Assembly (NCBI RefSeq): GCF_900156625.1
Contig: NZ_FTOB01000003.1
Location: forward strand, 1-64,000
Reading direction: 5' to 3'
DNA: 64,000 nucleotides
Source: Zobellia uliginosa
Lineage (GTDB): Bacteria > Bacteroidota > Bacteroidia > Flavobacteriales > Flavobacteriaceae
Under the pieces are notes generated by a model, which saw nothing but the letters and a program-made list of their open reading frames with translations, had not been told where the DNA came from and did no database searches. Below are positions 57,117 through 64,000 of the stretch, piece by piece (the first letter of the stretch is position 1; each line of letters begins with the position of its first letter). Position numbers and translations under genes: made by a program.

Positions 57117-58055
57117 CTATTTGTTGATAGGGCTGATGATCTTAACGTCCTGAAAGGCAATGGCGCCTCGTACAACACTTGATATCACTTCCCTTAGGGC
57201 ATTCGTTATTTGTATCTTAAGTTCGCTCTTATGGTAGATCAAACTGATTTCACGCGCGGGCGACGGTTTTTCAAAATACTTTAATTTCTCTTTCTTTTTT
57301 TCGTCCAGCACCAAGGTGTTCAAATAAGGCAATAGTGTCATCCCCAGGTTTTCATCGGCGAGATTGATCAAGGTTTCAAAACTGCCGCTTTCCAAACGAA
57401 ATGCCTCTTGACCAAGATTTCTCGGCGCCTTGCACAGGTTGATGACATTATCCCTGAAACAATGTCCGTCTTGTAGTAAGAGTACGTCATTGATGTCTAA
57501 ATCTTCCGGGGTTAGGGTCATGGCCTTGCCTAGTCGGTGTTCTTGGGGTACGTAGCCTACGAAAGGCTCGTAATACAAGGGTCTTTCCTTGATAAATTCT
57601 ATTTCCAAAGGCGTAGCGGCAATTGCGGCATCGATATGGCCGTCTTGAATATTGCGGATAAGGGTCTCCGTACTCTGTTCCTTTATGATCAAGTTTACCT
57701 TGGGGTATTTGTTGATAAAAGCTTTCAGAAACATGGGCAGCAAGGTCGGCATAATGGTAGGGATGATTCCCAAAGTATAATCACCCCCAATAAACCCTTT
57801 TTCTTGGTCGACTACATCTTTGATCCTACTGGCTTCGTTTACAATGTTTTTGGCCTGGGCCACTATTTTTTCCCCTACTTCCGTAATGGAAATCGGTTTT
57901 TTGCTCCTGTCAAAAATTAAGACGTCGAGTTCGTCTTCCAATTTTTGAACCTGCATGCTTAATGTCGGTTGGGTAACAAAGCTTTTTTCTGCTGCTAATG
58001 TGAAATTCTTGTACTCGGCAACGGCCAGTACGTATTGTAGTTGAGTAATTGTCAT
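57117..58055 (-). CDS. oxyR: OxyR, LysR-type peroxide sensor
   Basis: 312 residues. An N-terminal LysR HTH (TITQLQYVLAVAEYKNFTLA, TQPTLSMQVQKLE) and a periplasmic-binding-type effector domain. The peroxide-sensing pair is intact: Cys199 and Cys208 in LLQDGHCFRDNVINLC, same numbering and spacing as in the E. coli protein. Oxidation to a disulfide activates the protein. It is divergent from dps, a classical OxyR target, across 107 bp holding symmetric sites. Confidence 0.95.
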   Translation of the reverse strand: MTITQLQYVLAVAEYKNFTLAAEKSFVTQPTLSMQVQKLEDELDVLIFDRSKKPISITEVGEKIVAQAKNIVNEASRIKDVVDQEKGFIGGDYTLGIIPTIMPTLLPMFLKAFINKYPKVNLIIKEQSTETLIRNIQDGHIDAAIAATPLEIEFIKERPLYYEPFVGYVPQEHRLGKAMTLTPEDLDINDVLLLQDGHCFRDNVINLCKAPRNLGQEAFRLESGSFETLINLADENLGMTLLPYLNTLVLDEKKKEKLKYFEKPSPAREISLIYHKSELKIQITNALREVISSVVRGAIAFQDVKIISPINK

Positions 58056-58162
58056 TTGCTATAAGTTCGAGTGATAAAAATATAAAAACTATCAATGATA
58101 ACAATCATGATAAGGAGGCTATTATTCCGTACCTTTATACTATAATTAAAACAACAGAAACC
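58056..58162. promoter_or_regulatory. oxyR-dps divergent control region
   Basis: TATCA-A-TGATA (58090-58100) and ATCATGAT (58104-58111) are adjacent symmetric sites of the LysR type. TACCTTTA at 58130-58137 resembles a -7 box for dps with one mismatch and no -33 box, as expected for an activator-dependent promoter. OxyR binding is inferred. Confidence 0.5.
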
Positions 58163-58642
58163 ATGAAACTAAATAGTATAGGATTAAGTGAAAAAGACTC
58201 AAAATCATTGAGCCAAGACTTGAACGAATTGTTGGCTAATTTTCAGCGTTATTACCAAAATTTAAGAGGTATCCATTGGAATATAAAAGGAAAACGCTTT
58301 TTTGAACTTCATCCAAAGTTCGAAGAGCTTTACAACGAGGCCAACCTTAATGTAGACGAAATTGCCGAGCGTATATTGACTCTAGGGGGAGTACCTTTGC
58401 ATACCTTCGAGGATTATATTGAAAGTTCAAAAGTCCCGGTAGGAAAAAATATTACCAAGGATGAAGAAGCTATTCGTTTGATCGTAGATTCCCTAAAAGA
58501 ACTTTTGGTCATTGAAAGACGCATTTTAGACGCTTCCGATAAATCTGGTGATGAAGGAACCAACTCTATGATGAGTGATTTTATCACAGGTCAAGAAAAG
58601 ACGGTTTGGATGATGAAAGCCTGGTTGGCCGAAGAAATATAG
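58163..58642 (+). CDS. dps: Dps, DNA-protecting ferritin-like protein
   Basis: 159 residues from the ATG at 58163; the open frame extends 38 codons upstream but those residues do not match the family. The ferroxidase-site residues are present in NFQRYYQNLRGIHWNIKGKRF (His) and FEELYNEANLNVDEIAERI (Asp/Glu). Dps forms a 12-subunit cage that stores iron with peroxide as oxidant and shields DNA. Divergent oxyR suggests peroxide induction. Confidence 0.95.
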   Translation: MKLNSIGLSEKDSKSLSQDLNELLANFQRYYQNLRGIHWNIKGKRFFELHPKFEELYNEANLNVDEIAERILTLGGVPLHTFEDYIESSKVPVGKNITKDEEAIRLIVDSLKELLVIERRILDASDKSGDEGTNSMMSDFITGQEKTVWMMKAWLAEEI

Positions 58643-58663
58643 TATAGGTATTTATAGCCTTGG

Positions 58664-58704
58664 AAATCCCCAATGGAACTAGGTTCCGCTGGGGATTTTT
58701 TTTC
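58664..58704 (+). terminator. Terminator after dps
   Basis: AAATCCCCA (58664-58672) pairs with TGGGGATTT (58690-58698), with an inner GGAAC/GTTCC stem, followed by a run of T. Confidence 0.9.
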
Positions 58705-58886
58705 TTTTCCTCCTATGTGTAGGGGCTAAAAACGAGGTAAGTCTAGGTGCGGTATACAAGCCTTTCGTCCATTTTGTTTCCCGTGAATTCGGTTTTAAGT
58801 ATAACCAGCTGTTATTTCACGTGTAAACTTTTAATTGAATATGCTTGCTTATGTTTATATTCGAACCACATTTAATCGATAGGGCA

Positions 58887-59870
58887 ATGAAGATTTTATT
58901 TATTGGGGGAACGGGGAACATAAGCACGGCCTCGAGCCGTTTGGCGCTTGAAAAGGGGATAGATCTATATCATCTGAACCGAGGGACCAAGAAAGGTGGA
59001 TTGGCGGGTGTTCAGACGATTTATGGCGATATAAACAAACCGGAAGAACTGTCTGAATTGCAAAAGCACAGTTGGGACGTGGTGGTGAATTGGATCGCTT
59101 TTACCCCAGAGGATATTGAACGTGACATTGCATTGTTTCATGGTAAAACGAAGCAATATATTTTCATTAGCTCTGCATCTTGTTACCAAACACCTTTGCA
59201 GTATCCGCTAATAACCGAATCTACACCGCTTTGCAATAACTTGTGGGATTACTCACAGAATAAGATCCGATGTGAAGACCGCCTGATGCAAGCCTATAGG
59301 GAGAAAGGATTTCCTGTAACCGTCGTACGCCCCTCTTTGACCTATGACACCGTAATCCCCATTGCTATCGGTGGTTTTAGGGAGTATACCACTGCCGACC
59401 GCATCATTAAGGGGAAGGAAATTATTGTTCACGGAGACGGTACGTCTTTATGGACAGTGACCCATGCCGACGATTTTGCCAAGGGCTTCGTAGGTCTGTT
59501 GGGCCTCACCACGGCCATAGGGCATGCCTTTCACATTACTTCCGACGAAATACTCAGTTGGAACATGATCTATAAGATTTTTGCCGATGCGCTTGGTTTT
59601 GAGGCTCGGGTAGTGCACATTGCTTCAGATTTTATCTGTAAGATAGAACCTTCGTTTACGGGAACTTTATTGGCGGATAAGGGGGAAAGCGTCATTTTTG
59701 ACAATAGCAAGATCAAGACTTTTGTCCCTGGTTTTAAGGCGACCATTCCTTTTTCCGAAGGAATAAAAAGAACCCTAAAGTGGTTTGATGAAAACCCCGA
59801 ACACAAAATTGTCAATGAAGACAAAAACCGTCAAATAGAACGGATACTCCAAGCCTATAAATCGCTTTAA
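58887..59870 (+). CDS. NAD-dependent epimerase/dehydratase-like protein (atypical SDR)
   Basis: 327 residues from the ATG at 58887, directly before the Rossmann motif KILFIGGTGNISTASS; in-frame codons upstream add no family residues. The protein is an extended or atypical short-chain dehydrogenase: SSASCYQTPLQYPLI, DYSQNKIRCEDRLMQAY (Y-x3-K-like region), VVRPSLTYD, ITSDEILSWNMIYKIFADALG. Plant and bacterial relatives include CSP41-like and NAD-dependent epimerases. The substrate is unknown. Its stop overlaps the convergent PaiB-like gene by 4 bp. Confidence 0.87.
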   Translation: MKILFIGGTGNISTASSRLALEKGIDLYHLNRGTKKGGLAGVQTIYGDINKPEELSELQKHSWDVVVNWIAFTPEDIERDIALFHGKTKQYIFISSASCYQTPLQYPLITESTPLCNNLWDYSQNKIRCEDRLMQAYREKGFPVTVVRPSLTYDTVIPIAIGGFREYTTADRIIKGKEIIVHGDGTSLWTVTHADDFAKGFVGLLGLTTAIGHAFHITSDEILSWNMIYKIFADALGFEARVVHIASDFICKIEPSFTGTLLADKGESVIFDNSKIKTFVPGFKATIPFSEGIKRTLKWFDENPEHKIVNEDKNRQIERILQAYKSL

Positions 59871-60484
59871 TCCGCTTTTTGCCCCTTCTTGATAGCCTTG
59901 GCAATGGCTATACTCATCGGGTTTTTGGTGTCTTCAAGCTCGGCAATGATTTTCGGGTGGTCTTGTTTGCGGTTGCGCGACAGTTTGTACTGTGCTTGAA
60001 TATCGGTTATCTCGATCTCAAAGCCTACAACGCCTTTCACTTGTTTTAGTGTGTGGGGCGACATTTTCTTCAGGGAAATAGGCTCTTTCGAATGGGCTTC
60101 GTATTTGTCGACCAAGCGGTGCATGGAGGCCATGACTTCTTCTTCGCTCAATATGCTCAATTTCCCATAGACATGAACCGCTATATAGTCCCAAGTAGGT
60201 ACTTCTTCATTCTTGTACCAAGATGAGGAAATATAGGAGTGCGGACCGTTAAAAATGCAGAGTACTTCTTCGTTTTTGTCAAACTCGTGCCATTGCGGGT
60301 TGGCTTTGGCAATGTGGGCCGTGAGTACTTCCTTCCCTTCTTTGTTTACCTCTAGTTCTAAGGGAATGTGTGTTGCCCATGGCTTGTTTTGATATTGGCT
60401 CACTAGAATACCGAAGCTGTTCGCTTTCAGGAAAGCCTTGATTTCCGAAAGGTCGTCGTTACGGTGATGGTCGGGTATGAACAT
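59867..60484 (-). CDS. PaiB-like FMN-binding protein
   Basis: 205 residues from the ATG at 60484; the longer frame adds 12 residues of no family match. The start MFIPDHHRNDDLSEIKAFL and the blocks WATHIPLEL, VLCIFNGPHSYISSSWYKN, VPTWDYIAVHVYGKL and MSPHTLKQVKGVVGFEIEI match the PaiB/FMN-binding negative regulator family with a split-barrel fold. In Bacillus it represses sporulation and protease genes; here the role may be enzymatic or regulatory. Confidence 0.92.
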   Translation of the reverse strand: MFIPDHHRNDDLSEIKAFLKANSFGILVSQYQNKPWATHIPLELEVNKEGKEVLTAHIAKANPQWHEFDKNEEVLCIFNGPHSYISSSWYKNEEVPTWDYIAVHVYGKLSILSEEEVMASMHRLVDKYEAHSKEPISLKKMSPHTLKQVKGVVGFEIEITDIQAQYKLSRNRKQDHPKIIAELEDTKNPMSIAIAKAIKKGQKAD

Positions 60485-60627
60485 AGGGTGATTTTGTTTT
60501 TTGTTGTTGTAAAATTGCACTTTAAGAAATTGTTAAAAGCGAATTTTTGGGCGAAATTTAATAGGAATGAAATGATATTTTTTGCGAACATTCCCGTAAA
60601 TTTAAGTTCATTAAAAAAACTAAATAT

Positions 60628-61458
60628 ATGCCATTTATAACGAACAAAAAAGGAAAGGAAGCCGTAGATATTTTTTATGAAGATTACGGTGCGGGGCAGC
60701 CTGTAATACTTATCCATGGGTGGCCTTTGAGTCACAAGGCATGGGAAAGGCAAGTAACTAAAATCGTTGAAGAGGGCTATCGTTGTATAGCTTACGATAG
60801 AAGGGGGTTTGGGGCTTCGTCCGCTCCATGGGGCGAATATGATTATAGCGCATTGGCGAGCGATTTACACGCCCTTATCGAAACCTTGGGGCTAGCAAAT
60901 GTAGTACTGGTCGGATTCTCTATGGGAGGAGGCGAAGTCGTGCGTTATTTCACCGATTACGGGGCCGATAAAATTGCGAAGGCGGCTTTGATAAGTTCAA
61001 TAATACCCTTGGTCAAGAAGAAAGACGATAACCCCAATGGCGTACCCGAGGAAGCGCTGAACGGTATCGCGGAAGTACTGCGGAAAGATCGCGTTGGTTT
61101 CTTGAAGAATTTCCATAAAGGATTTTATAACTATGAGGACAATACGGATAAAATGAGTGAGGCACAGCTTGATTATGATTTTAGCATCGCGTCACATGCT
61201 TCCCCAAGGGCTACGATCCAAGCTGCCTTGTCGTGGATGCATACCGATTTTAGGGCTGAGTTGAAAAATGTTACGGTGCCCACGCTTATCGTACATGGAG
61301 ATGCCGATGCAACGGTACCTCAGGCAACATCGGCGGATCAGGCCGCAAAAGGGATCAAGAATAACCAATACGAAGTTATCAAAGGTGGACCCCATGGTTT
61401 AAACCTGACCCATGCCAACGAGTTGAACGAAATTCTGGTTTCTTTCTTAAAGAAGTAA
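60628..61458 (+). CDS. Alpha/beta hydrolase, non-heme chloroperoxidase-like
   Basis: 276 residues. Alpha/beta-hydrolase signatures: oxyanion-hole HGWPLSHKAWERQ, nucleophile elbow GFSMGGGEVVRYF with the catalytic Ser, Asp in IVHGDADATVPQ and His in GPHGLNLTHANEL. The overall pattern is that of arylesterase/cofactor-free haloperoxidase. No signal peptide, so cytoplasmic. The natural substrate is unknown. A bidirectional terminator follows. Confidence 0.93.
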   Translation: MPFITNKKGKEAVDIFYEDYGAGQPVILIHGWPLSHKAWERQVTKIVEEGYRCIAYDRRGFGASSAPWGEYDYSALASDLHALIETLGLANVVLVGFSMGGGEVVRYFTDYGADKIAKAALISSIIPLVKKKDDNPNGVPEEALNGIAEVLRKDRVGFLKNFHKGFYNYEDNTDKMSEAQLDYDFSIASHASPRATIQAALSWMHTDFRAELKNVTVPTLIVHGDADATVPQATSADQAAKGIKNNQYEVIKGGPHGLNLTHANELNEILVSFLKK

Positions 61459-61475
61459 GGGAAGATTTTTAATGG

Positions 61476-61513
61476 AAAAAGCCCGAACCTGATGGGGGTC
61501 CGGGCTTTTTTTA
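61476..61513. terminator. Bidirectional terminator between the hydrolase and the EEP gene
   Basis: AAAAAGCCCG (61476-61485) and CGGGCTTTTT (61501-61510) form a 10-bp stem between convergent genes. Confidence 0.9.
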
Positions 61514-61528
61514 GTGCGCTTGTACGGG

Positions 61529-62362
61529 CTATTTTTTAAGGCTTGCCATTATTGGCAGATGATCGGAAATGTGTTTGTTGTTTTCCATACGGTCGTCAAT
61601 GTGAATGTACGATAGTACGGTGAGCCCTTCAGTAAAGATATAGTCGATTCGTCGGTCAAGTATGCGCGAATGGTCAAAGCCGCTAAAGGTTCCGGTAGGG
61701 CCATAAAACGGTTCAAGTGAGGCTTCTTGGCCGTCTGTCATTTCTTTTTTCAAAAACTGGATCGGTTTTGTATCAGGTTCTAAATTGAAATCGCCCGTAA
61801 GGACCACGGGGATTTTATCCGTATTGATTTCCTTGATTTTTTTAACGATAAGCGCGGCCGATTTTTCACGGGCCTCGGTACCGATGTGGTCAAAATGGGT
61901 GTTGAATACCCATAAGCGTTGTTTGTTCGCCTTGTTTTCGAACAATCCGTAGCTGCAGATCCGTTCCATGGCGGCATCCCATCCTACACTGATCTTATCG
62001 GGGCTGGGAGATAGCCAAAAGGTGTTGGATCGGATGAGTTTGAATTTTTTACTGTTGTAAAGAATAGGCGAAAATTCGCCTTTCTTCTTTCCGTCGTCCC
62101 GGCCTACCCCAATGGAATTGTAATCTTCCAAGGCGTCATCCAAATAAGTCAATTGGTGGTACAGTACCTCTTGCATACCGATAAATTCTGGGGCATAATG
62201 CTTTAAAAGCTTCACCATGTCCGCTTTGCGGTCGTTCCAATTGTTAAGGGTGTCGTTTACGTTGTCAAATTTAATGTTGTAGCTCATTACCTTGAGTTCT
62301 TGGGCTTGCGATGTGTGCAGGGCAAGAAAAAGAAACAAAAGGAAAATAGTTCTTAAGGCCAT
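61529..62362 (-). CDS. Secreted endonuclease/exonuclease/phosphatase-family protein
   Basis: 277 residues with a signal peptide (RTIFLLFLFLALHTSQAQ). EEP-fold residues: metal Glu in GMQEVLYHQLTYL, VFNTHFDHIG, VVLTGDFNLEPDTKPIQ, and the C-terminal HISDHLPIMASL. The family includes sphingomyelinases, inositol phosphatases and DNases; secreted Bacteroidetes members of this length are often annotated as endonucleases, with real substrate unknown. Single gene with divergent spacing to the helicase. Confidence 0.92.
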   Translation of the reverse strand: MALRTIFLLFLFLALHTSQAQELKVMSYNIKFDNVNDTLNNWNDRKADMVKLLKHYAPEFIGMQEVLYHQLTYLDDALEDYNSIGVGRDDGKKKGEFSPILYNSKKFKLIRSNTFWLSPSPDKISVGWDAAMERICSYGLFENKANKQRLWVFNTHFDHIGTEAREKSAALIVKKIKEINTDKIPVVLTGDFNLEPDTKPIQFLKKEMTDGQEASLEPFYGPTGTFSGFDHSRILDRRIDYIFTEGLTVLSYIHIDDRMENNKHISDHLPIMASLKK

Positions 62363-62477
62363 TTGATATAGTGGTATTGGTATATAAGGGCAATTTAAGT
62401 ATTTCCCATTTTATATTTCTTAAGAAAAAGCTATTAAACGATTATTTTCTGGCTCCTGTGAAGCCTGGAAAAGAAGA

Positions 62478-62525
62478 ACCGCAAGAAGAAAAAGACGCCT
62501 ATTGGAATCGAGATCTTCTTGCGGT
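62478..62525. repeat. 12-bp perfect inverted repeat in the helicase-EEP gap
   Basis: ACCGCAAGAAGA (62478-62489) and TCTTCTTGCGGT (62514-62525) are perfect inverse copies with a 24-base loop. They lie downstream of the RNA-helicase gene (minus strand) without a T-run on that strand. A 62-codon frame from GTG 62371 to 62559 (+) crosses both arms; its codons look plausible but it has no ATG start and I recognise no family, so I do not call it a gene. Confidence 0.5.
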
Positions 62526-62560
62526 AATTCTAATGGTCCAAAATGATGAACGACGGTAGT

Positions 62561-63868
62561 TTAATCGTCTCTACGCGGTCTACTTGAATTGTTGCGATTG
62601 TTCGCACTCCTGTTGTTCGAGTTGCCCGAGCGATTTCTATTTCTGTTTCTATTTCTATTGTTGTTCCTTGAGCGGTTCGGGTTAGGTCTCTGCTGAGGTC
62701 TTTTTTTCTCTTCGGTCCTTGGTTCGTCATCCCCATCGATAAATTGGTGTTCCGGCATACGCGGCACCTGTTGTTTGATGAGTTTTTCGATATCTTTTAA
62801 ATACGGACGCTCTTCCCTATCGCAAAATGAAAGGGCTATACCACTGGCGCTGGCCCTTCCTGTTCTTCCGATACGGTGTACGTAGGTTTCGGGTACGTTT
62901 GGTAGGTCGTAATTGATGACCAAGGAAAGGTCTTCCACATCTATTCCCCTTGCGGCAATATCCGTGGCGATCAATACGCGTAGTTTGCCGTCTTTAAAAT
63001 CGCCTAAAGCCTTTTGTCTGGCGGTCTGTGATTTGTTGCCATGTATGGCGGCCGACTTGATATCGGCCTGCGATAGTTTTTTGACTATTTTATTGGCGCC
63101 GTGTTTGGTACGTGAAAATACCAGAACCGAATCCGAAGGTCTTTCGTTGATCAGATGGATCAATAATTTAGGTTTGTTCAACTTGCTTACAAAAAAGAGA
63201 CCTTGGTCAACTTTCTCGGCAGTCGCCTGTTGCGGTTTTATGGTCACCCTTTCAAATGCGCCCAAAAGTGTTTTTGATAATTCCACGATGCTGGTCGGCA
63301 TGGTAGCCGAAAAGAAAAGGGACTGTCTTTGCTTGGGAAGCTTCGCGATAATTTTTTTGATATCGTGAATAAAGCCCATGTCGAGCATTTGGTCGGCTTC
63401 GTCCAAAACTACAAACTCGATATCCCTTAGGGAGATGATGTTTTGGTTCATTAGGTCTAACAACCTTCCGGGGGTGGCAATAAGCGCATCAACACCGTTG
63501 CGTAGGGCATTGACCTGTCGCTGCTGTTTTACCCCGCCAAAAATGACTGTATTTTTAACATGTGTATACTTGCTGTATGCGGTAAAATTATCGGCTATTT
63601 GAATGGCAAGTTCCCTAGTCGGGGTTACAATGAGCGTTCGTATACGCCGCTTGCCTTTGGTCTGCCCTTGGTTGTTGTGCAAATGGTGTATGATCGGAAT
63701 ACTGAAGGCCGCTGTCTTTCCGGTTCCTGTCTGTGCTACGCCTAAAAGGTCTTTTTTGTTTAGTAAAATGGGAATGGCTTGTTCCTGAATGGGGGTTGGA
63801 TTTGTATATCCTTGTTCCTCAATAGCTTTGAGTATAGGCAAAGCAATACCTAAATCTTTAAATGTCAT
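62561..63868 (-). CDS. rhlE: DEAD-box RNA helicase, RhlE type
   Basis: 435 residues. All helicase motifs are present: Q-motif with PTPIQEQAIP, motif I AQTGTGKTAAFSIP, PTRELA, TPGRLLD, motif II VLDEADQ, SAT, and the C-terminal ATDIAARGIDVEDL and HRIGRTGRA. A basic, Asn/Arg-rich tail (about 385-435) made of RNRNRN-type repeats should hold RNA non-specifically. Such helicases work in ribosome assembly, RNA turnover and cold adaptation. Confidence 0.96.
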   Translation of the reverse strand: MTFKDLGIALPILKAIEEQGYTNPTPIQEQAIPILLNKKDLLGVAQTGTGKTAAFSIPIIHHLHNNQGQTKGKRRIRTLIVTPTRELAIQIADNFTAYSKYTHVKNTVIFGGVKQQRQVNALRNGVDALIATPGRLLDLMNQNIISLRDIEFVVLDEADQMLDMGFIHDIKKIIAKLPKQRQSLFFSATMPTSIVELSKTLLGAFERVTIKPQQATAEKVDQGLFFVSKLNKPKLLIHLINERPSDSVLVFSRTKHGANKIVKKLSQADIKSAAIHGNKSQTARQKALGDFKDGKLRVLIATDIAARGIDVEDLSLVINYDLPNVPETYVHRIGRTGRASASGIALSFCDREERPYLKDIEKLIKQQVPRMPEHQFIDGDDEPRTEEKKRPQQRPNPNRSRNNNRNRNRNRNRSGNSNNRSANNRNNSSRPRRDD

Positions 63869-63924
63869 GTATGTTTAATAAGTGGCAAAGATACGGCGAA
63901 TGTTTGGATAACCGTATAGGCTGG

Positions 63925-64000
63925 TTATAGACCTGCTGTGGCGGCTTCCGCACAGCGTTCCCCGTCCATTGCGGCCGAAACGATGCCCCCTGCATAACCA
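63925..64000 (-). CDS. C-terminal end of an FAD-dependent (NAD(FAD)-utilising) protein
   Basis: Only 24 codons plus a stop (TAA at 63925-63927) are in the window. They read GYAGGIVSAAMDGERCAEAA and match the conserved end of COG2509-type FAD-dependent dehydrogenases, in which GYAGGI(V/M)SAA follows the final FAD-binding segment. The rest lies to the right. The 56-bp gap to rhlE on the same strand allows cotranscription. Confidence 0.7.
   Translation of the reverse strand, partial: GYAGGIVSAAMDGERCAEAATAGL

Overview
The window looks like chromosomal DNA of a marine polysaccharide-degrading Flavobacteriaceae member (Zobellia or a close relative is my best guess). The reasons are: a SusC/SusD outer-membrane pair; two giant hybrid two-component systems (HTCS); lipoprotein signals of the Bacteroidetes type; a Cys-type sulfatase; CRTAC1-like FG-GAP proteins; promoters of the TAnnTTTG type; few Shine-Dalgarno sites; and moderate GC content. 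I saw no rRNA, tRNA, CRISPR array or insertion sequence.

Left part (1-13266). The first 143 bases are the start of a GMC-type flavin oxidoreductase. A secreted sulfatase and a divergent HTCS follow. Behind the HTCS lies a tight four-gene operon of proteins best known from Planctomycetes: a Tat-exported NHL-like propeller, a PSCyt1-DUF1549-DUF1553 c-type cytochrome lipoprotein, a Tat-exported DUF1501 protein, and an inner-membrane protein joining a c-type heme site to LRR, chitobiase-like and discoidin-like domains. This is the least understood system in the window. I infer an extracytoplasmic redox or hydrolytic module induced by a sugar sensed by the HTCS.

Xylose/xylan part (13281-36998). 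A LacI-type repressor is divergent from xylulokinase, xylose isomerase and transaldolase, which form an operon closed by a terminator. A second HTCS precedes a GH10 xylanase lipoprotein, a GPH-family sugar transporter and a cytoplasmic GH43 enzyme. On the other strand are a CRTAC1-like FG-GAP lipoprotein, SusD, SusC and an FHS-type MFS transporter. Together this makes a xylan utilisation locus: surface capture (SusC/D), cleavage (GH10), import (GPH), final cleavage (GH43), and entry into the pentose phosphate pathway (XylA, XylB, transaldolase).

Middle part (37499-44427). A Tat-exported Gfo/Idh/MocA protein is followed by a lipoprotein formylglycine-generating-enzyme homologue that keeps both catalytic cysteines. 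That gene forms a two-gene operon with galactokinase. Then come a LytTR response regulator, a tandem universal stress protein and thioredoxin reductase.

Right part (44497-64000). Mostly housekeeping and small conserved genes: duplicated 148-residue secreted proteins; a PLP acyltransferase-like enzyme overlapping a dipeptide epimerase; a padR-pspC-DUF2807 envelope-stress cluster; AIM24-like, DUF2461, single-domain response regulator, NUDIX and PBP4 genes; a divergent oxyR/dps pair; a nucleotide-sugar epimerase-like protein, a PaiB-like FMN protein, an alpha/beta hydrolase, an EEP phosphatase and an RhlE-type RNA helicase; and the end of an FAD-dependent protein at the right edge. Clear intrinsic terminators separate many units.
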